Below are positions 43,163-51,404 of a DNA stretch of 64,000 nt, piece by piece. The position numbers were made by a program, and so were the translations under genes. A model generated the notes under the pieces. That model saw only the letters and a list, made by a program, of their open reading frames with translations. It made no database searches and was not told the DNA's origin. Position 1 is the first letter of the stretch, and every line of letters starts with the position of its first letter. Origin of the DNA: Bacillus sp. ISL-34 (lineage in GTDB: Bacteria; Bacillota; Bacilli; Bacillales; DSM-1321); the NCBI RefSeq assembly GCF_018613325.1, contig NZ_JAGGQJ010000007.1:25947-89946 (forward strand), given 5' to 3'.

Positions 43163-44500
43163 GTGAACCATCGATCATATTTGGCCTTGGCCATTCCTCT
43201 GACCATATCGACGATAACGACGCCATTGATAGGTGCGGTGGACACCGCTGTTGTGGGTCAGTTACCAAACCCTGCTTATTTGGGTGGCGTAGCTATAGGT
43301 ACGGTTATTTTCAATACCTTGTATTGGCTGTTTGGGTTTTTGCGGGTAAGCACTTCGGGATTTGCTGCACAAGCACTTGGGGCAAACGACGGGAAGCAAG
43401 GCATCTTAGCCTTTTTAAGGCCGTTTATACTGGCGATTGTTGCAGGGGTAGGTTTCATCCTGCTTCAGGGACCAATTGAACATGTTTCCTTATCACTGAT
43501 GAATCCCGATGCTGACGTCCGAATGTATGCGGCTGAATACTTCAGCATTCGAATATGGGGAATCCCATTCACCTTGATGAATTACGTCATATTGGGGTGG
43601 CTGATGGGGATGTCCAAGATCAAGGTTTCGCTAGTTTTACAGGTGTTCATGAACCTGATGAACATTGCCTTGGATTTGCTATTTGTTCATGGATTTGAAT
43701 GGGGTGTGCCAGGGGTGGCGATAGCGACCCTCCTTTCAGAAGTGACGGCCTTTTTCATTGGACTGATCGTTATTGTGAAAGCGTCGCCGCATCGAATGGA
43801 AATGCCTCCTTTGAAAGAAATGTTCGATCCGTCATCCATTAAGAAAATGATGTCGGTGAATCGGGATTTATTCATCAGGACGCTTTGCCTGTTGGCCGTT
43901 TTTAATATCTTCACGGCAAAGGGTGCCGCATATGGAACGGAGATTTTGGCGGCGAATGCCGTACTCATCCAGATTCACTATATGATGGCTTACTTCTTTG
44001 ACGGGTTCGCAAATGCTTCAAGTATACTTGTTGGAAAAGCGATTGGTGCAGGAGATAAGCACTTATATAAGAAGACCCTGCTCCTGTCGTTGCAGTGGGG
44101 TGTTCTGTCCTCCCTGGTAATTGCTGTCAGTTATTATTTATGCGGTGATACCATACTATCGCTTTTCACACGGATACCAAGTGTCATTGAGCTGGCAAAC
44201 ATTTATGGAATCTGGCTTATTTTGTTTCCTCTATCGGCCAGTGTAGGCATCGTTTTTTACGGTGTTTTTACTGGGGCGACTGAAGCGGCCCCGATTCGTA
44301 ACTCGATGATCTATTCCTTGATTGCCTTTGTGATAACTCTTTATATTTTTGTGCCGGCATATCAAAACCATGCATTATGGCTGGCCTTTACTGTATTCAG
44401 CCTAGGACGTTCGGTATTTTTGGCATTGTATATACCACGGTTAAGCAGTAAATTATTTCCTAATAGGAGTGTGCGCCTTGAAAACGATCAAATGGTCTAG
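43163..44500 (+). CDS. MATE-family efflux protein, probable metallophore exporter
   Basis: 445 residues, 12 helices, DinF-like MATE branch (LAIPLTISTITTPLIGAVDTAVVGQL near the start, with the conserved Asp and Pro). GTG 43163 follows AAGGAGG. These proteins export small molecules in exchange for Na+ or H+. Its 3' end overlaps the nicotianamine-synthase-like gene by 23 bases, and the pair sits downstream of a Zur-like box and the importer. Export of the metallophore made by the next gene is therefore the natural role. In characterised Cnt systems this step is done by MFS (CntE) or EamA (CntI) proteins, so the MATE is unusual. The specific substrate is inference. Confidence 0.85.
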   Translation: MNHRSYLALAIPLTISTITTPLIGAVDTAVVGQLPNPAYLGGVAIGTVIFNTLYWLFGFLRVSTSGFAAQALGANDGKQGILAFLRPFILAIVAGVGFILLQGPIEHVSLSLMNPDADVRMYAAEYFSIRIWGIPFTLMNYVILGWLMGMSKIKVSLVLQVFMNLMNIALDLLFVHGFEWGVPGVAIATLLSEVTAFFIGLIVIVKASPHRMEMPPLKEMFDPSSIKKMMSVNRDLFIRTLCLLAVFNIFTAKGAAYGTEILAANAVLIQIHYMMAYFFDGFANASSILVGKAIGAGDKHLYKKTLLLSLQWGVLSSLVIAVSYYLCGDTILSLFTRIPSVIELANIYGIWLILFPLSASVGIVFYGVFTGATEAAPIRNSMIYSLIAFVITLYIFVPAYQNHALWLAFTVFSLGRSVFLALYIPRLSSKLFPNRSVRLENDQMV

Positions 44501-45296
44501 AAAACAGGAAAAAATCATTCATACATATATGGATACTTATAAAATCTTACTGGAAGAAGATGATTTATCACCAAATAACGAAATCATCAATCGCGTGTTA
44601 ACCGAACTTGTTTCGATGATTTCGAAACCGTTGGACCAGCATGTGGCAGAAGAAATTCTCAACCATGATGAAATCCAATCGATTCGGGGTACCATGCTTG
44701 AAAAGCTGACGATTGCTGAAACATTGATGGAGGATCATTATGCCAAATTATTTGTTGGCAGTGTGAACTCCCTGGATGACTTTCGTTCTTTCATTTATTG
44801 GGATAACTATAAAGAACTGATTACAACGGAAATCAATGAATTGAAAAAGGTGAAAAATGATATTCAATCATTTGCATTTGTAGGGACGGGTCCTCTGCCA
44901 TTAAGTCCCTTGCTGCTTCAACGGGAGTTGGGTGCAAAGATGACATGTCTCGATATAGATGAACAAGCCCATTTCCTTGGCAGGCGCATCGTCGAAGAAC
45001 TGGATAACGAAGGGAATTCAGAGTATATCTTGAATGATGGCGCCCTTCATGACTACACGGAGTTTGATCTTGTATGGATTGCCAGCCTGGTTCCTAATAA
45101 AGAAGAAATAATGGAACGGATATACCGGACGAACCCTGACGCAACCGTCGCAATACGGTCGGTGGACGGCATTCATCAATTATTATATGAGCCCGTTGAT
45201 GCGACAAAGTTCAGTAAAGTGGCATGTGAGGAAGTCGGGAGAACGATTGCGGATTCTTTCATCATCAATTCAACCATATATTACACATTTAAATAG
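44478..45296 (+). CDS. cntL: nicotianamine synthase-like (CntL-type) metallophore synthase
   Basis: 272 residues, the size of CntL. It carries the Rossmann SAM site VGTGPLPLSPLLLQ (135-148), TCLDIDEQAH (156-165), and Glu81 in the helix AETLMEDHYAK, at the position reported as catalytic in archaeal nicotianamine synthase. The family transfers the aminobutanoate group of S-adenosylmethionine to an amine: onto histidine in CntL, onto further aminobutanoates in plant NAS. TTG 44478 is taken because AGGAG lies 8 nt upstream. Coupled to the MATE gene. The next operon has no opine dehydrogenase, so the final product would be an unreduced, nicotianamine-like or simple aminobutanoyl-His metallophore, unless CntM is elsewhere. 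Confidence 0.85.
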   Translation: MKTIKWSRKQEKIIHTYMDTYKILLEEDDLSPNNEIINRVLTELVSMISKPLDQHVAEEILNHDEIQSIRGTMLEKLTIAETLMEDHYAKLFVGSVNSLDDFRSFIYWDNYKELITTEINELKKVKNDIQSFAFVGTGPLPLSPLLLQRELGAKMTCLDIDEQAHFLGRRIVEELDNEGNSEYILNDGALHDYTEFDLVWIASLVPNKEEIMERIYRTNPDATVAIRSVDGIHQLLYEPVDATKFSKVACEEVGRTIADSFIINSTIYYTFK

Positions 45297-45304
45297 TGAC
45301 ACTA

Positions 45305-45338
45305 TGGAACGAGTTGCTTCGGCAATTCGTTTTTTTAG
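45305..45338 (+). terminator. terminator of the metallophore synthesis genes
   Basis: GAACGAGTTGC-ttcg-GCAATTCGTTTTTTT. Confidence 0.8.
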
Positions 45339-45366
45339 GTAAAAAAAGAAATTCCAATAAACTTAC

Positions 45367-45411
45367 TTGACATTATAAACTTATGAAAATATAATTACTT
45401 ACATAAAGTAA
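45367..45411 (+). promoter_or_regulatory. perfect-consensus sigma-A promoter with overlapping inverted repeat
   Basis: TTGACA (45367-45372), 17-bp spacer, TATAAT (45390-45395). The last base of the -10 starts the inverted repeat TTACTTACATAAAGTAA (45395-45411). Such a strong promoter needs a repressor; a YodB/CatR-type regulator, as for catDE in B. subtilis, is the obvious candidate. Confidence 0.8.
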
Positions 45412-45433
45412 CCGACAAAAGGAGAATTCATAC

Positions 45434-45838
45434 ATGAATAAAAATGATGCAGGCCAAGTTTTTTTAAGGGTGATTTTAGGTCTTACTTTTTTCATTCACG
45501 GCGTTTCAAAGTTTCAAGGGGGCATCGGAAATACGGCGGGATTTTTCAATAGCCTTGGCATTCCTGGGTTCATGGCTTACATCGTTGCAGGAATCGAATT
45601 GATCGGAGGACTTGCGGTTATACTGGGTTTGGGAACACGAATCGTTTCCGTCCTATTTGCGGTCATTATGGCGGGGGCGATTTTCACCGCTAAATTACCT
45701 GCCGGTTTTCTTGGAAACGGGCAAGCGGCGGGCTACGAACTGGACTTGGCACTGCTGGCCATGTCTGTCTATCTAGCGTGTGCAAACCGCACGGTTCTTT
45801 CTTTGGATAACGTGATTTTCAATAAAAAAGGGAAGTGA
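45434..45838 (+). CDS. catD: DoxX-family membrane protein (CatD)
   Basis: 134 residues, four membrane helices with the DoxX signature (RVILGLTFFIHGVSKFQGG, then GIELIGGLAVILGLGTRIVS). First gene of a three-gene operon with a VOC dioxygenase-like protein and an azoreductase, matching the catDE context of B. subtilis, which protects against catechol and quinones. Its molecular action is unknown in that system. Confidence 0.88.
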   Translation: MNKNDAGQVFLRVILGLTFFIHGVSKFQGGIGNTAGFFNSLGIPGFMAYIVAGIELIGGLAVILGLGTRIVSVLFAVIMAGAIFTAKLPAGFLGNGQAAGYELDLALLAMSVYLACANRTVLSLDNVIFNKKGK

Positions 45839-45842
45839 CAAT

Positions 45843-46691
45843 ATGGATAAAAATTTTCATCAAAAACCAATTACCTTTGTTGGCGAAGTCAGTATAAATG
45901 TTTTGGATTTGAATAAGGCTATTCTGTTTTATCAAGAAATTATCGGTCTTCAAGTACTGAAGAAAGCGGACCGGCAAGCTGTTTTAACGACAGACGGAAA
46001 AACCCCATTGCTGACACTTGAGCAGCCTGCTGATGTGATTCCGAAAGAAGGGCGGACGACGGGCTTATATCACTTTGCCCTTTTGCTGCCAAGCCGTGCT
46101 GACTTATCGATTTTTTTGCGTCATTTACTTCAAACGAAATATCCATTTGGAGCGGCTGATCATGAGGTGAGTGAAGCGCTGTACATTACCGATCCGGATG
46201 GCAATGGCATAGAAGTTTACTCTGACCGGCCATCCACTGATTGGAAATGGGCCGAGGGGGAAGTCGCAATGGGCACGGATCCGTTGGATGGGAATGACCT
46301 TCTGGAAGAAAGCGATGATGAGTGGAGAAAACTGCCTGCAGGTACCTTAATGGGGCATATACATCTGCATGTAGCGGATTTACGTAAAACGGAGGAGTTT
46401 TACATGCTAGGACTTGGGTTTTCCGTCGTGAATCGATATGGAGGAGCGCTCTTTACTTCAACCGGCGGATATCATCATCACATCGGGTTGAACACTTGGA
46501 ATGGCGTTGGCGCCCCTGCTCCTAAGGAAAATAGTGTAGGGCTAAACTGGTATACGCTCGTTTATGCAGATGAAGAAGCGAGAAACAAAGTAGCGGAACA
46601 ACTGAAGGAAATCGGGGCTATCGTCACGGAAAAAGAAGGGTTTTTCGCTGTAACAGATCCATCAGGCAATGAGATTCATTTAGTGGTCTAA
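45843..46691 (+). CDS. catE: catechol-2,3-dioxygenase-type VOC protein (CatE)
   Basis: 282 residues in two VOC modules, as in extradiol dioxygenases. Likely metal ligands: His in MGHIHLHV (about 172), His in the HHH run (YHHHIGLNTW, about 213) and Glu in GNEIHLVV (about 278). TDPDGNGIEVYSDRP in the N-terminal module is typical. B. subtilis CatE is 285 residues and breaks the ring of catechol with oxygen. Begins 4 bases after catD. Substrate range is inferred from the family. Confidence 0.9.
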   Translation: MDKNFHQKPITFVGEVSINVLDLNKAILFYQEIIGLQVLKKADRQAVLTTDGKTPLLTLEQPADVIPKEGRTTGLYHFALLLPSRADLSIFLRHLLQTKYPFGAADHEVSEALYITDPDGNGIEVYSDRPSTDWKWAEGEVAMGTDPLDGNDLLEESDDEWRKLPAGTLMGHIHLHVADLRKTEEFYMLGLGFSVVNRYGGALFTSTGGYHHHIGLNTWNGVGAPAPKENSVGLNWYTLVYADEEARNKVAEQLKEIGAIVTEKEGFFAVTDPSGNEIHLVV

Positions 46692-46722
46692 ATTATTAAA
46701 GCAGAAAGCAATGGTGAGGATA

Positions 46723-47409
46723 ATGGGATTCTTAAGTAGATTATTTGGAAATAAAGAAACCGCGGCAGGGGAGAATGGAAAAATGACAAAAGTATTATTC
46801 GTAAAAGTGAACGATCGTCCGGCAGAACAGGCAATCAGCTCGAAAATGTATGACACCTTCTTAAAAGCATATAAAGAGACACACCGTACAGATGAAGTGA
46901 CAGAGCTGGATTTATTTAAAGAAGAACTTCCCTACTATGGAAATACGGCGATTACCGGTTTGTATAAACGTAACCAAGGTCTTGAACTGACAGCCGAAGA
47001 GGAAAAGGCGGCAGAACTGGTTGACCAATATTTAAATCAATTCCTGGAGATGGATAAAGTGGTATTCGCTTTCCCTCTATGGAACTCAACGGTTCCTGCG
47101 CCGCTTATCACATATCTTTCCTATTTGGCACAAGCCGGTAAAATGTTCAATTATACGGCTGAAGGTCCTGTCGGCTATGCTGGTGATAAAAAAGTCATGC
47201 TATTGAATGCCCGCGGTTCTGATTACGCATTGGAAGGAATGGCTTCCGCTGAAATGGCCGTTAATTTAGTGAAAAATATCATTGGCCTGTGGGGGATCAA
47301 CAATCCGGAGGTCGTGGTCATTGAAGGACATAATCAATATCCGGATCGGACTCAAAAAATCATCGCGGATGGTTTGGAAAACGTTGCAAAAGCGGCTGAA
47401 GCATTCTGA
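46723..47409 (+). CDS. azoR: FMN-dependent NADH-azoreductase/quinone reductase (AzoR)
   Basis: 228 residues, flavodoxin-like fold. The FMN-binding start TKVLFVKVNDRPAEQAISSKM (about 22-42), FAFPLWNSTVPAPLITYLSYL (about 112-132) and a LNARGSDY loop are those of AzoR proteins. It reduces azo dyes and quinones by two-electron transfer. It carries an extra N-terminal segment MGFLSRLFGNKETAAGENG, amphipathic and possibly membrane-associating. ATG 46723 has GGTGAGG 5 nt upstream. Third gene of the operon. Confidence 0.88.
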   Translation: MGFLSRLFGNKETAAGENGKMTKVLFVKVNDRPAEQAISSKMYDTFLKAYKETHRTDEVTELDLFKEELPYYGNTAITGLYKRNQGLELTAEEEKAAELVDQYLNQFLEMDKVVFAFPLWNSTVPAPLITYLSYLAQAGKMFNYTAEGPVGYAGDKKVMLLNARGSDYALEGMASAEMAVNLVKNIIGLWGINNPEVVVIEGHNQYPDRTQKIIADGLENVAKAAEAF

Positions 47410-47440
47410 TTGCGAAGTGAAATGAATAATAGCAGGTAAA

Positions 47441-47469
47441 GAAGGCCCTCACTATCAATGGGGGCCTTC
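47441..47469 (+). terminator. terminator-like hairpin ending the catD-catE-azoR operon
   Basis: GAAGGCCCTC-actatca-ATGGGGGCCTTC, high G+C but with a weak T tract. Its near mirror image at 47996-48024 flanks the other end of the 41-bp array. Confidence 0.65.
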
Positions 47470-47516
47470 AGACTGTAGACAAACGGAGAAAAGAGAGTTT
47501 GCCTCGACATACGGCG

Positions 47517-47926
47517 CTAAATTCGACCGTTCACAAATTTATTCGGCCTAAACGGCACTAAATTCGACCGTTCATGCATTTATTCGGCCTAAACGGCACT
47601 AAATTCGACCGTTCATGCATTTATTCGACCTACATGGTACTAAATTCGACCGTTCACGCATTTAATCGACCTACATGGCACTAAATTCGACCGTTCATGC
47701 ATTTATTCGACCTACACGGCGCTAAATTCGACCGTTCACAAATTTATTCGGCCTAAACGGCACTAAATTCGACCGTTCATGCATTTATTCGGCCTAAACG
47801 GCGCTAAATTCGACCGTTCATGCATTTATTCGACCTACATGGTACTAAATTCGACCGTTCATGCATTTATTCGACCTACATGGTACTAAATTCGACCGTT
47901 CACGAATTTTTTCAACCCACACCTCA
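47517..47926. repeat. 41-bp tandem array, 10 units
   Basis: CTAAATTCGA starts at 47517, 47558, 47599, 47640, 47681, 47722, 47763, 47804, 47845 and 47886: ten units with an exact 41-bp step. The second half varies (GGCCTAAACGGC or GACCTACATGG). Each unit contains CGACCGTTCA, and most contain ATGCAT. 41 is not a multiple of three, so the array does not encode a repeat protein. It occupies most of the 630-bp gap between azoR and rocR. Confidence 0.95.
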
Positions 47927-47995
47927 CTATTCTGAATCCGGGGCATTTATTTTAAGGTACACGCATTAAACCCACTCCCCTTTTGTAGACAAACT

Positions 47996-48024
47996 GAAGG
48001 CCCTCCATATAATGGGGGGCCTTC
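47996..48024 (-). terminator. hairpin at the 3' end of the rocR-like gene
   Basis: On the minus strand GAAGGCCCCCCATTATATGG pairs AGGGCCTTC; no strong T-run on the minus strand, but the stem is long. It is the inverted counterpart of the hairpin at 47441-47469, including the following TTTGTCTACA / TGTAGACAAA words. Confidence 0.6.
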
Positions 48025-48041
48025 TTTGTGCAGGAAGGATG

Positions 48042-49454
48042 TTATTTGACCTGATACTTTTTCAAGCGGTATTGAAGGCTTTGGCGGCTGATATTAAGGG
48101 CCTTGGCTGCTTGGGAGATATTCATGTCATGCTCTTTTAATATCTTTTCCAAATATTGCTTTTCGGTATTGGCAATATAATCATCAAGAGATAAGGTAGA
48201 CTCCTGTAAATCTCCATTTTCATCATTCTCTTTTCTATCGGAATGAATGTCTTCCAAATGGGCTTTCTTTCTAAATAGAGTCGGAAGGTGGGTGATGGCT
48301 ATCTTTGTATCGCCAGGTTCCATTAAATTCATGGCCCCCTCAATGATATGTTCAAGTTCCCTTACGTTCCCGGGCCAGTCGTAATCATAAAAAAGCGAGT
48401 AGACCTCTTCGCTGACTCCTTCTATATTCAATTCGAACAGCGCATTGAATTTTCCGATGAAGGATTGCGCCAGCAAAGGAATATCCTCTTTCCGTTCACG
48501 AAGGGGCGGGATGAATAACGAAACGACACTTAATCGGTAGTATAAATCCTTTCGTAAATGGTCATTTGATATGGCATCTATCGGATCTTCATTTATCGTT
48601 GCAATGACGCGAACGTCAATTTTTTTATCTTTTGTATCCCCAACACGGCGAATCGTCCTTTCTTGAAGGGCACGTAATAATTTCGCTTGCAAATTCGGAT
48701 TTAATGAGTTGATTTCATCAAGCAGGATGGTACCGCCCTGTGCCTGTTCGAATAATCCAGGCCTTTCAATCGATCCGGTGAAGGCTCCTTTCTTTGTGCC
48801 GAAGAGTATTCCTTCAATTAAACTATCCGGCAGGGCAGCACAGTTTTGGCTGATGAAAGGATGTGTCGAACGGCTGCTGCCATTATGGATACTTTGGGCG
48901 AAGAGTTCTTTTCCGGTTCCCGTTTCCCCGACGATGAGGATGGAGGATGTCGTTCTGGTCGAGCGCTTGCTCTTTTCTATGACTTCCAAGAAATTTTCAC
49001 TCGTTCCGATGATGCTGTCAAACGTATATTTGGTATCACCTTTATTTAAGATATTATCCTTAATGATTCTTTCCAGATTCGTTATATCCTTTGCCACTTC
49101 AATTGCTCCGATGATATTTTGCTTTTGATCCAAAATCGGAAACGTATTATTGATTGTAGTAATTTCCTGTCCAAGATTATTGAAGTAGGTTTGCTTCGAG
49201 TTTTCGGTTGTCTTTCCCGAATGAAGTGCCCTTATTAATGTACTCTCCGTTTCTTCCTTGAATTTAAAGATTTCGTGAATCTTCTTCCCTAATACCTCGT
49301 CTGAATCCATTCCTTCTATTTCTGCCATTTTTTTGTTATATACAATGGTCCGCCCTTTTATATCGATAATATGTATCCCGATATCGATTACATCCACTAG
49401 CGAATAGAGAATGGTTTGGAAACCATCTATTTTAATGATTTGATCTAAATACAT
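48042..49454 (-). CDS. rocR: sigma-54-dependent activator, RocR-like
   Basis: 470 residues. Domains in order: PAS (about 10-125), a linker, the AAA+ sigma-54 domain (about 145-375) with Walker A GETGTGKE (176-183), GAFTGS loop (223-228) and Walker B GGTILLDE (240-247), then a C-terminal Fis-type HTH (about 425-466, HDMNISQAAKALNISRQSLQYRLKKYQ). The sigma-54 contact loop reads GAFTGS rather than GAFTGA. It is divergent from rocA-rocD-rocG, and the intergenic region has inverted repeats and two -24/-12 promoters, so it is the arginine/ornithine-responsive activator RocR or a close relative. Inducer binding by the PAS is expected. Confidence 0.9.
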   Translation of the reverse strand: MYLDQIIKIDGFQTILYSLVDVIDIGIHIIDIKGRTIVYNKKMAEIEGMDSDEVLGKKIHEIFKFKEETESTLIRALHSGKTTENSKQTYFNNLGQEITTINNTFPILDQKQNIIGAIEVAKDITNLERIIKDNILNKGDTKYTFDSIIGTSENFLEVIEKSKRSTRTTSSILIVGETGTGKELFAQSIHNGSSRSTHPFISQNCAALPDSLIEGILFGTKKGAFTGSIERPGLFEQAQGGTILLDEINSLNPNLQAKLLRALQERTIRRVGDTKDKKIDVRVIATINEDPIDAISNDHLRKDLYYRLSVVSLFIPPLRERKEDIPLLAQSFIGKFNALFELNIEGVSEEVYSLFYDYDWPGNVRELEHIIEGAMNLMEPGDTKIAITHLPTLFRKKAHLEDIHSDRKENDENGDLQESTLSLDDYIANTEKQYLEKILKEHDMNISQAAKALNISRQSLQYRLKKYQVK

Positions 49455-49514
49455 GAATGCCTCCCGTTTTTTATTCTTTTCTTAGAGCTATTGTAGAGGA
49501 ATTGAATAAAAGGC

Positions 49515-49561
49515 GCAAATAAAATTTGCACAGCAAGATTATTTTGCATCGAAGTGCAAAA
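49515..49561. promoter_or_regulatory. upstream activating sequences for the RocR-like protein
   Basis: Two inverted repeats: GCAAAT-AAA-ATTTGC (49515-49529) and TTTTGCA-tcgaag-TGCAAAA (49542-49561). They lie between the divergent activator gene and the sigma-54 promoters, the usual place for UAS. The TTTGCA half-site resembles known RocR targets. Confidence 0.7.
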
Positions 49562-49611
49562 ATATTTTGCGGAAAAAGAGAAAAAACGCTGTTTTTTATG
49601 TTTTTTATAGT

Positions 49612-49627
49612 TGGCATGAATCTTGCA
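49612..49627 (+). promoter_or_regulatory. sigma-54 promoter 1 (upstream)
   Basis: TGGCATGAATCTTGCA: -24 GG and -12 GC with the correct 10-bp spacing. It is one base away from TGGCAC at the -24 element. It would give a leader of about 200 bases. Confidence 0.65.
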
Positions 49628-49771
49628 TTAATAAAAATTGTAAGGTTTAAGCGACAAAAATAGGGATTAGAGCAAAAAATAATGGCATACTATGTTAATT
49701 TTGCCCCAAAAGTGCTGAATTTCATTGCATATTTCATGAAATATCATTAATTTTTCAAAAAAACGAAAAGT

Positions 49772-49787
49772 TGGCACGGAACTTGCT
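49772..49787 (+). promoter_or_regulatory. sigma-54 promoter 2 of rocA-rocD-rocG
   Basis: TGGCACGGAACTTGCTT, a full match to TGGCACnnnnnTTGCW. 52 bases before rocA. Confidence 0.92.
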
Positions 49788-49838
49788 TGTTAAGTAAGGG
49801 AGAAGAAAAAAACATAAATTTTAGGGAGATGAGCTATA

Positions 49839-51386
49839 ATGGTCCAAACATATAAACACGAACCATTTACTAATTTTAAAATCGAAGAAAACAATAAAGC
49901 TTTTCAAGTGGCATTGAATGATGTAGCTAATGATTTAGGGAAGAAATATCCGCTGATCATTAATGGTGAAAAAGTGTTTACTGATGAAGTCATTACCTCT
50001 GTAAACCCAGCAAATAAAGAAGAAGTTATTGGAACCGTATCCAAAGCGAATAAGGATCTTGCTGAGCAAGCGATGCAAGCGGCAGATAAGACATTCCAAA
50101 CTTGGAGAAAAACGAAAGCGGAAGTGCGTGCAAATATTTTATTCAGGGCAGCAGCCATCGTTCGCAGAAGAAAACACTATTTCTCGGCTCTATTGGTTAA
50201 AGAAGCAGGAAAGCCTTGGAATGAAGCGGATGCAGATACAGCGGAAGCGATCGACTTCATGGAATATTATGCACGCCAAATGCTGAAGCTTAAAGACGGC
50301 ATGCCAGTGGAAAGCCGTCCGATTGAACACAATGCTTTCAATTATATTCCGCTTGGTGTCGGTGTTATCATCTCACCTTGGAACTTCCCGTTTGCAATCA
50401 TGGCAGGCATGACGACGGCTGCTCTTGTTTCAGGTAATACGGTCTTATTGAAACCGGCTAGTACAACACCGGTCATTGCAGCTAAATTCATCGAAGTGTT
50501 GGAAGAAGCAGGCTTGCCTGCAGGAGTTGTGAACTTCATTCCAGGAAGCGGTGCTGAGGTTGGAGATTATTTGGTAGACCATCCTCGTACACGTTTCATC
50601 AGCTTTACCGGATCTCGTGATGTTGGAATCCGTATTTATGAGCGTGCGTCAAAAGTGCATGAAGGCCAAATCTGGTTAAAACGTGTCATCGCTGAAATGG
50701 GCGGTAAAGATACGATCGTTGTTGATAAAGAGGCTGATCTGGAATTGGCGGCACAATCAATCGTCGCTTCTGCATTCGGTTTCTCCGGTCAAAAATGTTC
50801 TGCTTGTTCACGTGCCGTCATTGTGGAGGATGTATATGACCAAGTCTTGAATCGTGCCATTGAATTAACGAAAGAAAAAACAGTCGGGGAACCAACAGAT
50901 GTAAACAACTTCATGGGTCCGGTTATCGATCAAGCAGCTTACGACAAAGTCATGAGCTACGTTGAAATCGGTAAAGAAGAAGGGAAAATTGTTACAGGGG
51001 GAGAAGGGGACAATTCAAAAGGTTTCTTCATCCAGCCAACAATCATTGCCGATGTGGATGAGAATGCACGTGTCATGAAAGAAGAAATTTTCGGACCAGT
51101 GGTTGCGTTCTGTAAGGCAAAAGATTTCAATCATGCAATCGAGATTGCCAATAACACGGATTATGGTTTAACGGGTGCGGTCATTTCGAACAATATTGAC
51201 CATATCGAACAGGCGCGTGAGGATTTCCACGTAGGTAACTTGTACTTCAACCGCGGCTGTACTGGTGCCATTGTAGGATACCAGCCATTTGGCGGATTCA
51301 ATATGTCAGGTACAGATTCAAAAGCGGGCGGTCCTGATTATTTAGTTCTTCATCTTCAAGGTAAAACAACATCTGAAACGCTATAA
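49839..51386 (+). CDS. rocA: L-glutamate gamma-semialdehyde (1-pyrroline-5-carboxylate) dehydrogenase RocA
   Basis: 515 residues, aldehyde dehydrogenase fold. Catalytic Cys320 ([11 protein letters not shown]) and general base Glu286 (VIAEMGGKD), with NAD-binding [11 protein letters not shown]. Size and sequence fit RocA/PutC, which oxidises glutamate-gamma-semialdehyde to glutamate in arginine, ornithine and proline breakdown. GGGAGATGAGC precedes ATG. First gene of the operon under the sigma-54 promoters. Confidence 0.95.
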   Translation: MVQTYKHEPFTNFKIEENNKAFQVALNDVANDLGKKYPLIINGEKVFTDEVITSVNPANKEEVIGTVSKANKDLAEQAMQAADKTFQTWRKTKAEVRANILFRAAAIVRRRKHYFSALLVKEAGKPWNEADADTAEAIDFMEYYARQMLKLKDGMPVESRPIEHNAFNYIPLGVGVIISPWNFPFAIMAGMTTAALVSGNTVLLKPASTTPVIAAKFIEVLEEAGLPAGVVNFIPGSGAEVGDYLVDHPRTRFISFTGSRDVGIRIYERASKVHEGQIWLKRVIAEMGGKDTIVVDKEADLELAAQSIVASAFGFSGQKCSACSRAVIVEDVYDQVLNRAIELTKEKTVGEPTDVNNFMGPVIDQAAYDKVMSYVEIGKEEGKIVTGGEGDNSKGFFIQPTIIADVDENARVMKEEIFGPVVAFCKAKDFNHAIEIANNTDYGLTGAVISNNIDHIEQAREDFHVGNLYFNRGCTGAIVGYQPFGGFNMSGTDSKAGGPDYLVLHLQGKTTSETL

Positions 51387-51404
51387 ATTTTAGGGGGAAT
51401 TAAC

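Noticed and set aside
47517..47926. CRISPR array
   Set aside because: Units repeat end to end with no unique spacers of constant length and no cas genes.
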